A program made the translations under genes and the position numbers. Positions 25,591 through 35,370 of a stretch of 64,000 nt of DNA are shown in pieces. The stretch comes from Bradyrhizobium sp. CCBAU 51765 (GTDB lineage: Bacteria; Pseudomonadota; Alphaproteobacteria; Rhizobiales; Xanthobacteraceae). The stretch's first letter is position 1, and each line of letters opens with the position of its first letter. The notes below the pieces were generated by a model. That model had not been told where the DNA came from and ran no database searches. It saw only the letters and a program-made list of their open reading frames with translations. The DNA lies in contig NZ_CP030038.1 of assembly GCF_015291725.1 (NCBI RefSeq), positions 124,001 through 188,000 on the forward strand, written 5' to 3'.

Positions 25591-27995
25591 AATTCACCCT
25601 CTCCTGGCTGAAGGATCATCTCGACACCGACGAGCCGCTGGACAGGCTCGCCGAGAAGCTCACCATGATCGGGCTCGAGGTCGAGAACATCGAGGACAAG
25701 GCGAAGGCGCTGAAGCCGTTCACCATTGCGAAGGTGATCTCGGCCGAGCAGCATCCGAATGCGGATCGCTTGCGCGTCTGCATGGTCGACACCGGTGACG
25801 GCGGCGCGCCGGTGCAGGTGGTGTGCGGCGCGCCGAATGCGCGCGCGGGGCTCGTCAGCGTGTTCTCTCCGCCGGGCACCTACATTCCCGGCAAGGACAT
25901 CACGCTCGGCATCGGCACCATCCGCGGCGTCGAGAGCCGCGGCATGCTCTGCTCGGCGGCCGAGCTGCAGATCTCCAACGACCATGACGGCATTATGGAA
26001 TTGCCGGCGGACGCGCCTATTGGCGCGACCTACGCCGAATGGGCCGGGCTCGGCGATCCCGTGGTCGAGATCAACCTCACGCCGAACCGGCAGGACTGCA
26101 CCGGCGTGCACGGCATCGCGCGCGACCTCGCCGCCGCCGACATGGGCAAGTTCAAGGACCCGACCATCAAGCCGATCAAGGGCGAATTCCCCTGCCCGGT
26201 GAAGGTCACGGTCGAGGATTCCTCGCTGTGTCCCGGCTTCGCGCTTCGCCTCGTGCGCGGCGTCAAGAACGGACCGTCGCCGGAATGGCTGCAGAAGCGG
26301 CTGACCGCGATCGGACTGCGCCCGATCAACGCGCTGGTCGACATCACCAACTTCATGACGTTCGACCGCGCGCGGCCGCTGCATGTGTTCGACGCCAAGA
26401 AGGTGAAGGGTGATCTCGTCGTGCGTCGCGCCCGCGAGGGCGAGAGCCTGCTGGCGCTCGACGGCCGCACCTACAATCTCGATCCCGCGATTTGCGTCAT
26501 CGCGGACGAGCACGGCGTCGAATCGCTCGCCGGCATCATGGGCGGCGAGGCCTCCGGCTGCGATGAGAACACCACCGACGTGCTGATCGAATCGGCGCTG
26601 TGGAACGAGATCAACATCGCCCAGACCGGCCGCAAGCTCGGCATCAATTCCGACGCGCGCTACCGCTTCGAGCGCGGCGTCGATCCCGCCTTCATGGTGC
26701 CGGGGCTGGAGCTTGCAACCAGGCTGGTGATGGAGATGTGCGGCGGCACGCCGTCCGAAACCGTCGTGGTCGGCAAGGCTTTTGCCGACGATCACCTGAT
26801 CGAATTCCCGATCACCGAGGTCAAGCGCCTGTCGGGCATCGAGGTGCCGCAAGCCGAGATGAAGCGCATCCTGACCCATCTCGGCTTCATGATGGCAGGC
26901 CCCGGCCCGGTGGTGAAGGTCGCGGTGCCGTCCTGGCGTTCCGACGTGCACGGCAAGGCCGACATCGTCGAGGAGGTCGTGCGCATTTTCGGCGTCGACA
27001 AGGTGCCGATGACGCCGTTCGAACGAGGCGACGAGCCGCGCAAGCCGGTGCTGACGCCGCTGCAGCTGCGCACCCGCCGCGCCCGGCGCGCGCTGGCGAG
27101 CCGCGGCATGGTCGAGGCCGTGACATGGTCCTTCATTGCCAAGCCCGCGGCCGAATTGTTCGGCGGCGGCCAGCGGGAGCTCGAAGTGGCCAACCCGATC
27201 GCGTCCGATTTGTCGGACATGCGCCCGACCTTGCTTGCGGGCCTGATCGCGGCTGCGCAGGCCAACGCCGATCGCGGCTTTGGCGATGTCGCGCTATTCG
27301 AGGTCGGCCAGATATTCAAAGGCGATCGCCCGCAGGACCAGTTCATGGCGGCAAGCGGCGTGCGCCGCGGCTTTGCTTCCTCCGAAGGCCTCGGACGGCA
27401 CTGGACCGGCTCGACGCAGGCGGACGTGTTCGACGCGAAAGCCGACGCGCTGGCGGTGCTCGCTGCGGCCGGTGCGCCGATGCAGGCGCTTCAGGTCGTG
27501 GCGGGTGGTCCCGGCTGGCTGCATCCGGGACGTTCCGCCACGATCCAGATCGGCCCGCAGAACGTGCTCGGCCATTTCGGCGAGATGCATCCGCGCGCGC
27601 TCGAGGCGCTCGGCGTCGACGGTCCCTTGATGGTGTTCGAGGTGATCCTGGACCGCATCCCCGAGGCGAAGAAGAAGCCGACCCGCGCCAAGCCGCTGAT
27701 CGAGCTCTCCGCCTTCCAGCCTGTTACGCGCGACTTCGCCTTCATCGTCGACCGCGCCGTGAAGGCCGGCGACATCGTCCGCGCTGCGCAGGGCGTCGAC
27801 AAGAAGCTGATCACCGGCGTCAACGTTTTCGACGTCTATGAGGGCAAGGGCATCGATGGCGGCAAGAAGTCGATCGCGATCGCGGTGACGATCCAGCCGC
27901 GCGAGAAGACCCTGACCGACCAGGAGATCGAGGCCGTCGGCGCCAAGATCGTGGCCGAAGTCACGAAGAAGACCGGCGGCACTCTGAGAGCATGA
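25587..27995 (+). CDS. pheT: Phenylalanyl-tRNA synthetase beta subunit
   Basis: 802 residues: tRNA-binding domain (about 39-148, with [19 protein letters not shown]), B3/B4 editing domain (about 210-385), B5 domain (about 405-475), catalytic-like core, and C-terminal FDX-ACB anticodon-binding domain (about 708-802, [14 protein letters not shown]). Full family length. Its ATG overlaps the stop of the DUF559 gene, so translation of pheT may now depend on it. The pheT stop codon (27993-27995) lies within a GCATGATG repeat. Confidence 0.97.
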   Translation: MKFTLSWLKDHLDTDEPLDRLAEKLTMIGLEVENIEDKAKALKPFTIAKVISAEQHPNADRLRVCMVDTGDGGAPVQVVCGAPNARAGLVSVFSPPGTYIPGKDITLGIGTIRGVESRGMLCSAAELQISNDHDGIMELPADAPIGATYAEWAGLGDPVVEINLTPNRQDCTGVHGIARDLAAADMGKFKDPTIKPIKGEFPCPVKVTVEDSSLCPGFALRLVRGVKNGPSPEWLQKRLTAIGLRPINALVDITNFMTFDRARPLHVFDAKKVKGDLVVRRAREGESLLALDGRTYNLDPAICVIADEHGVESLAGIMGGEASGCDENTTDVLIESALWNEINIAQTGRKLGINSDARYRFERGVDPAFMVPGLELATRLVMEMCGGTPSETVVVGKAFADDHLIEFPITEVKRLSGIEVPQAEMKRILTHLGFMMAGPGPVVKVAVPSWRSDVHGKADIVEEVVRIFGVDKVPMTPFERGDEPRKPVLTPLQLRTRRARRALASRGMVEAVTWSFIAKPAAELFGGGQRELEVANPIASDLSDMRPTLLAGLIAAAQANADRGFGDVALFEVGQIFKGDRPQDQFMAASGVRRGFASSEGLGRHWTGSTQADVFDAKADALAVLAAAGAPMQALQVVAGGPGWLHPGRSATIQIGPQNVLGHFGEMHPRALEALGVDGPLMVFEVILDRIPEAKKKPTRAKPLIELSAFQPVTRDFAFIVDRAVKAGDIVRAAQGVDKKLITGVNVFDVYEGKGIDGGKKSIAIAVTIQPREKTLTDQEIEAVGAKIVAEVTKKTGGTLRA

Positions 27996-28035
27996 TGCCG
28001 AAAAGTGTGAAGCGGTTTTCGGACGACATCATGCT
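27989..28035. repeat. GCATGATG-type palindromic repeat containing the pheT stop codon
   Basis: AGCATGATGCCGAAAA at the left and TTTTCGGACGACATCATGCT at the right form the arms. It is related to 15506-15554. The pheT TGA is within the left arm. It ends 15 nt before the GTG of the next gene, so it also acts as that gene's leader. Confidence 0.85.
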
Positions 28036-28050
28036 CGAGGATCGACGAGC

Positions 28051-28821
28051 GTGAGTCTCGCCGACTTTCTCCCGAAGGATGTCAGCCTCACCATTGCGAT
28101 GGCGCTCTGCGCCGTCGCTTTCGTTTCGGGCACCGCGCGCGGCTTCTCCGGCTTCGGCTCGGCGCTGATCTTCATGCCGCTGGCGAGCAGCATCGCAGCG
28201 CCGCGGCTCGTTGCGGCCCTGCTGCTCGTCATCGATTTCGTCGCGGCCGCGCCGCTCCTGCCTGACGCCTGGCGGAAGGCCGACCGCGGGGCCACCGCCG
28301 TGATCGTGCTCGGCGCGCTGGTCGGCGTGCCGGTCGGCACGTATTTTCTGAGCGTGCTGGAGCCCGTCACCACGCGCTGGATCATCTCCTGCTTCGTCGC
28401 CGCCCTCCTGCTTCTGCTGCTGTCGGGCTGGCGCTATCGCGGCAAGGACCACGCCTGGCTCTCGGTCGGCATCGGCGGTATCTCGGGCTTCTGCAGTGGC
28501 CTCGCGCAGACCGGGGGCCCGCCGATCGTCGGCTACTGGCTCGGCCGCCCGATCGCACCGATCGTCGCACGCGCCAACATCGTGCTGTTCTTCGGCGCGT
28601 CGGACTTTTTCTCGATGGTCAGTTACGCGGCCACGGGCCTGATTTCGCGCGAATCGCTGGTGCTCTCGCTGGTCGTCGGGCCGGTCTATGCGATCGGCGT
28701 CGCCTTCGGCGCCTCGCTGTTCGGCCGCGCCAGCGAGAAAGTGTTTCGCGGGATCTGCTATGTGCTGATCGCGGTCGCGGTGATTGCCGGGCTGCCGGTG
28801 CTGGATGGGATTTTGCGGTAA
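28051..28821 (+). CDS. TSUP (TauE/SafE) family permease
   Basis: 256 residues with about eight hydrophobic segments and an internal duplication typical of TSUP carriers (ARGFSGFGSALIFMPLA near residue 30; GGISGFCSGLAQTGGPPIVGYWL near 140). The start is GTG 28051, with a GAGGAT upstream inside the repeat. TSUP proteins export sulfite, sulfoacetate or other small anions; the substrate here is unknown. Follows pheT on the same strand, but the repeat between them probably uncouples the two. Confidence 0.87.
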   Translation: MSLADFLPKDVSLTIAMALCAVAFVSGTARGFSGFGSALIFMPLASSIAAPRLVAALLLVIDFVAAAPLLPDAWRKADRGATAVIVLGALVGVPVGTYFLSVLEPVTTRWIISCFVAALLLLLLSGWRYRGKDHAWLSVGIGGISGFCSGLAQTGGPPIVGYWLGRPIAPIVARANIVLFFGASDFFSMVSYAATGLISRESLVLSLVVGPVYAIGVAFGASLFGRASEKVFRGICYVLIAVAVIAGLPVLDGILR

Positions 28822-28835
28822 CTCTCTCCACGAGC

Positions 28836-29004
28836 CGTCCCCGCCTGGCGCGCAATTGCGTACGGGGCGCGGAGACCCATACCGCGTGATCTACCGATTG
28901 TAGCCGGTAGAGGTCCCGAACTACGAATCTTCGCCAAACCACGCCCTGCGGTTCTGGGTCCCGAATCGGCGCGCGCCTCGGGGCGCGCTTGTCCGGGACG
29001 ACAG
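28836..29004. repeat. Intergenic repeat sharing GACCCATACCGCGTGATCTA with 31595-31725
   Basis: The central part (GACCCATACCGCGTGATCTA, GGTAGAGGTCCCGAAC, CTTCGCCAAACC, GGTTCTGGGTCCC) matches the element at 31595-31725 in the same orientation with substitutions. The outer arms differ and are partly degraded. It separates the TSUP and FAD oxidase genes. Confidence 0.7.
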
Positions 29005-29029
29005 CGGAGATTGTTGGGGCTTGATGGCC

Positions 29030-30418
29030 CTACTGCCGCGGTGCCCGCCGCCTCTTCGTCGATTGCGTCGGCACGTCGGCCGGCTCGGCCTTGAGCGCGC
29101 CGATCTTGCGCAAGGCGGCATCCGCGGCGCGCTCGCCGCTTTCCCAGGCGCCGTCGACGGTGCCCCAGAGCGTCTCGTGCGTCGCTTCGCCGGCGAGGAA
29201 CATGTTGCCAATCGGCTCGCCCAGGGTTTTTCGCGATAGCTGGCCGCCGGGCGCGGATGCCGACATTGCGCCCAACACGTAGGGCGCCGCATTCCAGCGT
29301 GTGGCACTGGTTTTCTGCACGGCTGACGCGGCCTCGCTGCCGAACAGTTTTGTGATCCACTCCTTCGCGAAGGCGGCCATGGCCTTCTCGCCCTGCTCGG
29401 AGAGATCGCGGCCGAAGGAGCCGCCGACATCGATCGAGCACAACGAGGAGCCGCCGATATTGGCGAACATGAGCGCCGTGCGCGTCGAATTGCTCTGCTC
29501 GATGAGGATATCGTCGCGCGACAATCCAAGCGGATTGCCCGGCAGTTGCAGCACGATGCGATCGTAGCTGCCCAGGGTGAGCTTCGAGGCCGCGTCCAAG
29601 GTGCGCTTGGGGATGTCGGGTGCGAACTTGATCGCGCCCGACGTCAGCACATTGGTCGAAACCGTGAGGATGGCGGCGCGTGCGGCGATCTTGCCGGCTT
29701 GCGTCTCCACACCGACGTCGCGGTTGCTCCAGACGATCCGGCTCGCCGGCGTCGACAGCACCACCGGCACCTGCTCGCCGAGCTTGGCGATCAGAGTGCC
29801 GAGGCCCTGGCGGCAGGCAATCGCCGCATTGCGCTCCTGCGCGCGTCCCTTGTCGATCGCGGACAGTTCCTTCAGGTCCTTGCCGGCGAAGCTCGGGCCC
29901 AGCATGAACTCGGCCGCGCCCGCCCAGTCGCCGAGATCCTTCGGCAGCACGGACGCGCAGGAGGTATCCAGCTTGCCGCGCGCGGCCTCGTCGATGGCCC
30001 GGTTGGCGCGCACCAGCGCCGCCAGGAACTGCTCGGTCTCGCCCGCGCGCGCGTTGCGGCGGCCGATGCGCATCTTCTGGCCCGATGGCGCCGGCAGCGC
30101 GTCCAGCCCGACACTGCGCGCCAGCCGGATCATCGGATTGGTGTCGGGATTGTACATCCAGCGCGCGCCGCGGTCGAACGGCGTATCGAAGGTCGTGCGA
30201 TCGGTGATGCAGCGGCCGCCAATTTGCGTTGCCGCTTCCACTACGATGACCTTGCGGCCGGTCGCCATGATGCGCCGCGCCGCGGCGATTCCGGCAGCTC
30301 CCGCCCCGATCACGACGATGTCGGCCTCGCGCGGCAGGGGCGCGGCGGATGCGCGCAGGACCGGCATCGCCGCAAGGGCCGCCGACGCCGAAAGGAAGCC
30401 GCGGCGCGTGATTGTCAT
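29030..30418 (-). CDS. Tat-exported flavin monoamine oxidase family protein
   Basis: 462 residues from the ATG at 30418 (a longer frame from 30508 lacks support). The N-terminus MTITRRGFLSASAALAAMPV is a twin-arginine signal. The FAD dinucleotide motif IVVIGAGAAGIAAARRI lies at about 35-51, and the C-terminal flavin signature MFLAGEATHETLWGTVDGAW near 415. The family oxidises primary or secondary amines or polyamines, giving aldehyde, ammonia and H2O2, in the periplasm if exported by Tat. Substrate unknown. Convergent with the TSUP gene and divergent from the YiiX-like gene. Confidence 0.87.
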   Translation of the reverse strand: MTITRRGFLSASAALAAMPVLRASAAPLPREADIVVIGAGAAGIAAARRIMATGRKVIVVEAATQIGGRCITDRTTFDTPFDRGARWMYNPDTNPMIRLARSVGLDALPAPSGQKMRIGRRNARAGETEQFLAALVRANRAIDEAARGKLDTSCASVLPKDLGDWAGAAEFMLGPSFAGKDLKELSAIDKGRAQERNAAIACRQGLGTLIAKLGEQVPVVLSTPASRIVWSNRDVGVETQAGKIAARAAILTVSTNVLTSGAIKFAPDIPKRTLDAASKLTLGSYDRIVLQLPGNPLGLSRDDILIEQSNSTRTALMFANIGGSSLCSIDVGGSFGRDLSEQGEKAMAAFAKEWITKLFGSEAASAVQKTSATRWNAAPYVLGAMSASAPGGQLSRKTLGEPIGNMFLAGEATHETLWGTVDGAWESGERAADAALRKIGALKAEPADVPTQSTKRRRAPRQ

Positions 30419-30610
30419 GTCATGGTTTCCGGGGACTTGCGGCGTATGGGAACAGCCGGCGAACCTTGCTGCATCTGATGTTGCACGGCAACCATCATGG
30501 TGAATCAATCGTGCTTGATCTCACAGAGTGATGAACCGAATTGCAACACGTTTCGACCATGATAGAGAAGGGAAAAAGACGGCCGGAAAAGGCCGTGGGG
30601 GGAGTTTGAC

Positions 30611-31591
30611 ATGGGGACGGTCCTGGATTCGGTCGGCAAGCTGATTGCCGCGTACCTCTCGAAGGAGGTGCCGGGCTACGAGCCGTTCACGCCGAGCGAC
30701 CCGGAGCATCTGCGCGGCGTCATCGAGCCCGGCGACGTGCTGCTGGTCGAGGGCAACAACCGCATCTCCGGCATCATCAAATATCTGACGCAGTCGACCT
30801 GGTCGCATGCGGCGCTCTATGTCGGCCCGGTCGCGGGTGCGGAGGAGCCTGACGGCGAGCCGCATGTGCTGATCGAGGCCAATATCGGCGAAGGCGTCAC
30901 CTCGGCGCCGCTGTCGAAATATTTCCCCTACCACACGCGCCTCTGCCGCCCGGTCGGACTGTCCTATGAAGACCGCACCACGGTCTGTCGCTACGCCATC
31001 AATCGCATCGGCTTCGGCTACGACACCAAGAACATCGTCGACTTGATGCGTTATCTGTTCCCGATGCCGATACCACAGCGCTGGCGCCGGCGCATGATCG
31101 CAATCGGCTCCGGCGACCCGACCAAGATCATCTGCTCGGCGCTGATCGCGCAGGCCTTCGATGCCGTGCGCTATCCGATCCTGCCGAAGATCACCAAGGC
31201 CGGCAGCCGTGCCGCGCGCCGCGAGATCCTGCACATCCGCGATTCCTCGCTCTACATGCCCCGCGACTTCGACATCTCGCCCTATTTCGAAGTCGTCAAA
31301 CCCACCATCGTGCACGGGTTCGACTACACAGCCCTGCACTGGGCCGACAAGCAGAAGCCGCTCGAGGAGGTAGCAGGCTCATTCAGTGTGTTTCCAGAAA
31401 CGGTCCTGGCGCCGCCGCTCATTCCTGAGGCGATTGACGAAGAGGCGCCGGCTGAGATTCCGGCTGAAGAAGTGAGCGCGCAGGCCGCGGCGATGGCTGA
31501 CGGCGTTCCCGTCTTCGCGCATGTCCAGTTTCTGAAGAAGTTTGCAATGTACCGCCCGAGGCAGCGGCGTGCGAGAGAGATTGCGGCGTAA
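30611..31591 (+). CDS. YiiX-like permuted NlpC/P60 hydrolase
   Basis: 326 residues. His in STWSHAALYVG near residue 66 precedes Cys in IICSALIAQAF near 178; that order, His before Cys, is the circularly permuted papain-like NlpC/P60 (YiiX/LRAT-type) arrangement. VLIEANIGEGV provides the third polar region. No signal peptide is seen, so the protein is probably cytoplasmic or membrane-associated. The C-terminal ~75 residues are Ala/Glu/Pro-rich and probably disordered. GGGGGGAG precedes the ATG by 6 nt. Related proteins act on peptides, amides or acyl groups; the role here is unknown. Confidence 0.78.
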   Translation: MGTVLDSVGKLIAAYLSKEVPGYEPFTPSDPEHLRGVIEPGDVLLVEGNNRISGIIKYLTQSTWSHAALYVGPVAGAEEPDGEPHVLIEANIGEGVTSAPLSKYFPYHTRLCRPVGLSYEDRTTVCRYAINRIGFGYDTKNIVDLMRYLFPMPIPQRWRRRMIAIGSGDPTKIICSALIAQAFDAVRYPILPKITKAGSRAARREILHIRDSSLYMPRDFDISPYFEVVKPTIVHGFDYTALHWADKQKPLEEVAGSFSVFPETVLAPPLIPEAIDEEAPAEIPAEEVSAQAAAMADGVPVFAHVQFLKKFAMYRPRQRRAREIAA

Positions 31592-31594
31592 CCG

Positions 31595-31725
31595 CTGTCG
31601 TCCCTGCGAACGCAGGGACCCATGCCGCGTGATCTATCGAGTCCGAACGGTAGAAGTACCGAACAACCAGCCTTCGTCAAACCCCTCCCTGGGATTATGG
31701 GTCCCTGCGTTCGCAGGGACGACAG
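31595..31725. repeat. Palindromic repeat CTGTCGTCCCTGCG...CGCAGGGACGACAG
   Basis: Outer arms CTGTCGTCCCTGCGAACGCA and TGCGTTCGCAGGGACGACAG are perfect inverted copies. The core matches 28836-29004. It begins 3 nt after the YiiX-like stop codon, so it is a likely terminator. Confidence 0.88.
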
Positions 31726-31760
31726 CTGTGAGTGTGGCGCGACCTCTCCACACAGCAACA

Positions 31761-31817
31761 GTCATTGCGAGCGCAGCGATTCTGGATTGCTTCGTCGCTA
31801 CGCTCCTCGCGATGACG
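31761..31817. repeat. Short palindromic repeat GTCATTGCGAGCG...CTCGCGATGAC
   Basis: The arms GTCATTGCGAGCGCAGCGA and TCGCTACGCTCCTCGCGATGAC enclose TTCTGGATTGCTTCG; it is a short relative of 2761-2877. It lies just downstream of the csoR stop codon. Confidence 0.8.
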
Positions 31818-31821
31818 AGAA

Positions 31822-32097
31822 TTACCGCTCGGCCCGTCCGATCACCGCCATCAGCTCCGCGATCTTCTCGCGCTGGTCGGCCTTGTCGCCGCTCGCAATA
31901 GCGTGCTCGACGCAATGGGCGACGTGGTCCTTCAGGACCTCCTCCTCGACCCGGCGCAGTGCCGCACGCACGGCCGAGATCTGCGTCACGATGTCGATGC
32001 AGTAGCGGTCTTCCTCTACCATTTTCGAGAGGCCGCGAACCTGGCCCTCGATCCGGCCGAGACGTTTTCCGACAGATGCCTTGATGTCCTTGCGCAT
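31822..32097 (-). CDS. csoR: CsoR-type copper-sensing transcriptional repressor
   Basis: 91 residues, the usual length of the CsoR/RcnR/FrmR all-helical family. Cys33, His58 and Cys62 have exactly the C-x24-H-x3-C spacing of the Cu(I) ligands of CsoR (Cys36/His61/Cys65 in the M. tuberculosis protein), and they distinguish it from nickel (RcnR) or formaldehyde (FrmR) sensors. It is divergent from the copper ATPase gene, with a GC-flanked dyad at 32106-32124 between them. In this family copper binding releases the repressor from its operator. Confidence 0.9.
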   Translation of the reverse strand: MRKDIKASVGKRLGRIEGQVRGLSKMVEEDRYCIDIVTQISAVRAALRRVEEEVLKDHVAHCVEHAIASGDKADQREKIAELMAVIGRAER

Positions 32098-32105
32098 GGG
32101 GTCTA

Positions 32106-32124
32106 TATACCCCTACCGGGTATA
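32106..32124. promoter_or_regulatory. Probable CsoR operator between csoR and the copper ATPase gene
   Basis: TATACCC-CTACC-GGGTATA is a perfect 7-bp inverted repeat with a 5-bp centre, resembling the GC-rich TACCCC/GGGGTA core of known CsoR sites. It lies 9 nt upstream of the csoR ATG and 36 nt upstream of the copA ATG, where it could cover the promoters of both genes. Confidence 0.75.
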
Positions 32125-32159
32125 GGTTGCAAGACCAGGGACAGGACCGGAGCATGACA

Positions 32160-34598
32160 ATGAACAGCAGCGAGCATCGTCACGACGCGGAAACACATTC
32201 CGGCTGCGGCTGTTCCACGAAAGCTGTACCGCCGGCGGCGAAGCCCGCGACATCCTCATGCTGCGGCGGCCACGGCGATCATTCCGGCCACGACCATGCT
32301 GATTCCGCGACCAAGGTGAAGGACCCCGTCTGCGGCATGACGGTCGATCCCGCGACCTCGAAGCACCACTTCACACATCACGGCGAGACCTTCCATTTCT
32401 GCTCGGCCGGCTGCCGCACCAAGTTCGCCGCCGATCCCGCCAAATATCTTGCCAAGGAGAAGGCGCCCGAGCCCGAGATGCCCGCGGGCACCATCTACAC
32501 CTGTCCGATGCATCCGGAGATCCGCCAGGTCGGCCCGGGCAGCTGCCCGATCTGCGGCATGGCGCTGGAGCCCGAGGTCGCAAGCCTGGAGACCGGACCC
32601 AACCCTGAACTCGCCGACATGACACGTCGGTTCTGGATCGGCGGCGTGCTGTCGCTGCCGCCGGTAGTGCTGGAGATGGGCGGCCATCTCGCAGGCCCCC
32701 ACAGCTGGATCGATCCGACGCTGTCGAACTGGATCCAGCTCGTCTTCGCAACGCCCGTGGTGCTGTGGGCGGGCTGGCCGTTCTTCGTTCGCGGCTGGCA
32801 GTCGCTGCTGACGCGCAACCTCAACATGTTCACGCTGATCGCGATGGGCACCGGGGTGGCCTATGTCTACAGCGTCCTCGGCACCGTCACGCCGCAGATT
32901 TTCCCCGCCACCTTCCGCGGCCATGAAGGCGCGGTCGCGGTCTATTTCGAGGCGGCTGCCGTCATCACCGTGCTGGTGCTGCTCGGCCAGGTGCTGGAAC
33001 TGCGCGCCCGCGACGCGACCTCGGGTGCGATCAAGGCGCTGCTCCAGCTTGCGCCGAAGACGGCGCGCCGCGTCGACGCTGACGGCGGCGAGCACGAGGT
33101 CGAGATCGACACGCTTCATGCCGGCGACCACTTGCGCGTTCGTCCCGGCGAGAAGGTGCCGGTTGACGGCATCATTCTGGAGGGGCGCTCCTCGCTCGAC
33201 GAATCCCTGGTCACCGGCGAATCCATGCCGGTGACCAAGGAGACCGGCGCGAAGGTCATTGCCGGCACGCTGAACCAGTCGGGCAGTTTCGTGATGCGCG
33301 CGGACAAGGTCGGGCGCGAGACGCTGCTGTCGCAGATCGTGCAGATGGTCGCGGACGCGCAGCGCTCGCGCGCGCCGATCCAGCGCCTGGCCGACCAGGT
33401 CGCCGGCTGGTTCGTCCCAATGGTGATCGTCGTCGCCCTCGCGGCCTTCGGCGCCTGGGCCTGGTTCGGACCGGAGCCGCGGCTGGCCTTCGGCCTCGTT
33501 GCAGCCGTCAGCGTGCTGATCATCGCCTGCCCCTGCGCGCTTGGACTTGCGACACCGATGTCAATCATGGTCGGCGTCGGCCGCGGCGCGCAGGGAGGCG
33601 TGCTGATCAAGAACGCCGAGGCGCTGGAGCGGATGGAGAAGATCGACACGCTGGTGGTCGACAAGACCGGCACGCTGACCGAGGGCAAGCCCAAGGTGGT
33701 CGCGATCGTGCCGACGGCCGGCTTTGCGGACGACGACATCCTTCGGCTCGCGGCCAGCGTCGAGCGCGCCAGCGAGCATCCCCTGGCTGACGCCATCTTG
33801 CGCGCAGCCAGGGAGAAGCAGCTCACGCTTGACCAGGTCGAGCAATTCGATTCGCCGACGGGCAAGGGCGCAACCGGCAAGGTCGACGGCAGGACCATCG
33901 TGCTCGGCAATGCAAAATACCTGACGTCGATCGGCATCGAGACCAGGACGCTCGACACCGAGGCCGAACGGCTGCGTGGCGACGGCGCGACCGTGATCAA
34001 CATGGCCGTCGACGGCCGGCTGGCCGGCCTGTTCGCGATCGCCGATCCGGTCAAGGCCTCGACCCCGGAGGCGCTGAAGGCGCTCGCGGCCGAAGGCATC
34101 AGGGTCATCATGCTGACCGGCGACAACCGCACGACGGCAGAGGCCGTGGCCCGCCGGCTCGGCATCGCCGAGGTCGAGGCCGAGGTGCTGCCGGACCAGA
34201 AGAGCGCGGTGGTCACCAAGCTGCAGAAGGCCGGCCGCAGCGTCGCGATGGCCGGCGACGGCGTCAACGACGCGCCGGCGCTGGCGGCGGCCGAGGTCGG
34301 CATCGCGATGGGCACCGGCACCGACGTGGCGATGGAGAGCGCCGGCGTCACCCTGCTCAAGGGCGACCTCGTCGGCATCGTGCGGGCGCGCAAACTGTCG
34401 CAGGCGACGATGAGCAACATCCGCCAGAACCTGTTCTTCGCTTTCATCTACAACGCCGCCGGCATTCCGATCGCGGCCGGGGTGCTCTACCCCGCCTTTG
34501 GCGTGCTGCTGTCGCCGATCATCGCCGCAGCGGCGATGGCGCTGTCCTCGGTGAGCGTGGTCGGCAATGCGCTGCGCCTGCGCACGACGCGGCTGTGA
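32160..34598 (+). CDS. copA: Copper-exporting P1B-type ATPase with His/Cys-rich, YHS and HMBD N-terminal regions
   Basis: About 812 residues from ATG 32160, 7 nt after GGAG; ATG 32154 is an alternative. Order: a Cys/His-rich stretch (about 10-50), a YHS domain ([11 protein letters not shown], about 54-97), a heavy-metal-binding domain (YTCPMHPE...GSCPICGM, about 113-138), then eight membrane segments with [10 protein letters not shown], the phosphorylation site [10 protein letters not shown], the HP motif SEHPLA and the hinge [10 protein letters not shown]. The CPC plus the family layout indicate Cu(I) export from the cytoplasm. No ferredoxin-like CXXC HMA domain is present; the YHS/HMBD array takes its place. 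Divergent from csoR. Confidence 0.93.
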   Translation: MNSSEHRHDAETHSGCGCSTKAVPPAAKPATSSCCGGHGDHSGHDHADSATKVKDPVCGMTVDPATSKHHFTHHGETFHFCSAGCRTKFAADPAKYLAKEKAPEPEMPAGTIYTCPMHPEIRQVGPGSCPICGMALEPEVASLETGPNPELADMTRRFWIGGVLSLPPVVLEMGGHLAGPHSWIDPTLSNWIQLVFATPVVLWAGWPFFVRGWQSLLTRNLNMFTLIAMGTGVAYVYSVLGTVTPQIFPATFRGHEGAVAVYFEAAAVITVLVLLGQVLELRARDATSGAIKALLQLAPKTARRVDADGGEHEVEIDTLHAGDHLRVRPGEKVPVDGIILEGRSSLDESLVTGESMPVTKETGAKVIAGTLNQSGSFVMRADKVGRETLLSQIVQMVADAQRSRAPIQRLADQVAGWFVPMVIVVALAAFGAWAWFGPEPRLAFGLVAAVSVLIIACPCALGLATPMSIMVGVGRGAQGGVLIKNAEALERMEKIDTLVVDKTGTLTEGKPKVVAIVPTAGFADDDILRLAASVERASEHPLADAILRAAREKQLTLDQVEQFDSPTGKGATGKVDGRTIVLGNAKYLTSIGIETRTLDTEAERLRGDGATVINMAVDGRLAGLFAIADPVKASTPEALKALAAEGIRVIMLTGDNRTTAEAVARRLGIAEVEAEVLPDQKSAVVTKLQKAGRSVAMAGDGVNDAPALAAAEVGIAMGTGTDVAMESAGVTLLKGDLVGIVRARKLSQATMSNIRQNLFFAFIYNAAGIPIAAGVLYPAFGVLLSPIIAAAAMALSSVSVVGNALRLRTTRL

Positions 34599-34672
34599 GC
34601 TACCGGCACACTCCCTCGCCTCCCTTCGGAGGAAAGGCTACATAAGCCCGGTAGCCCGATGGAGAGGACCCG

Positions 34673-35119
34673 ATGCAGCGGATAACGATCACGATCGAGG
34701 ACGATCTCCTGGCGGAGATCGACGCCGCGGCGGAGGCGCGCGGTTATCAGAACCGCTCCGAGATCATCCGCGATCTCGCCCGCGCCGGCCTGCAACAGAG
34801 CACCGAGGGCACGGCACAGACCGGCCAATGCGTGGCCGGTCTCGTCTATGTCTACGACCACGCCGCGCGCGATCTCTCAAAGCGCCTGGTGCAGGAATTC
34901 CACGGCCATCACGACCTCGCGCTGGCGACGCTGCACGTCCATCTCGACGACGACAATTGCATGGAGATGACGGCGCTGCGCGGCAACGCCTCCGAAGTCA
35001 GGCACTTCGCCGACCACATCATCGCCGAACGCGGCGTGCGCTACGGCCGCGTGGTGATGATCCCGACGGGCGATGGCAAGCCGGCGAAGGCGCGCAAGCA
35101 CGGGCACAGGCATGAGTGA
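34673..35119 (+). CDS. nikR: Nickel-responsive transcriptional regulator NikR
   Basis: 148 residues. A ribbon-helix-helix DNA-binding domain (MQRITITIEDDLLAEIDAAA...YQNRSEIIRDL, 1-40) is followed by an ACT-like metal domain with the high-affinity Ni ligands His77, His88, His90 and Cys96, one residue out of step with E. coli His76/87/89/Cys95. A His/Lys-rich tail ends the protein. GGAGAGGA precedes the ATG by 5-6 nt. Follows copA by 74 nt, with inverted arms GCTACCGG/CCGGTAGC between them (34599-34606, 34648-34655). No nickel transporter, urease or hydrogenase gene is in the window. Confidence 0.93.
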   Translation: MQRITITIEDDLLAEIDAAAEARGYQNRSEIIRDLARAGLQQSTEGTAQTGQCVAGLVYVYDHAARDLSKRLVQEFHGHHDLALATLHVHLDDDNCMEMTALRGNASEVRHFADHIIAERGVRYGRVVMIPTGDGKPAKARKHGHRHE

Positions 35120-35147
35120 GATCAGGCTGCACGGGCAGTGCGGACCC

Positions 35148-35300
35148 CTCTCCCCTTGTGGGAGAGGGTGACTCGCCGCGGAGCGGCGAGAAGGGTGAAG
35201 GGTCTCTCTCCGCGAGTCCAACCCTCATTTGCGATTGCGGAGGCAACCCCTCATCCGGCGCTTCGCGCCACCTTCTCCCACAAGGGGAGAAGGGAAGCCG
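35148..35300. repeat. Composite palindromic repeat CCTCTCCCCTTGTGGGAGAGGG ... TCTCCCACAAGGGGAGAA
   Basis: The two ends are inverted copies around CTCTCCCCTTGTGGGAGAG; the middle has further hairpins (CTCGCCGC/GCGGCGAG). The CCCTTGTGGG core resembles the DUF559-flanking repeat at 25072. It lies in the leader of the EI24 gene, and the frame through it should not be counted as protein. Confidence 0.8.
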
Positions 35301-35370
35301 CCCACCCGCCCTTGCCGAAGCCGCATTCGGTCTCTACCTCTCGCGAAGTGTTGACCTCAGAGGATCTCCC

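Noticed and set aside
34599..34655. Canonical NikR operator upstream of nikR
   Set aside because: The inverted arms do not match the GTATGA-N16-TCATAC type and are too far apart.
35116..35370. 85-codon N-terminal extension of the EI24-like protein
   Set aside because: It lies in a palindromic repeat; ATG 35371 has a good ribosome site.
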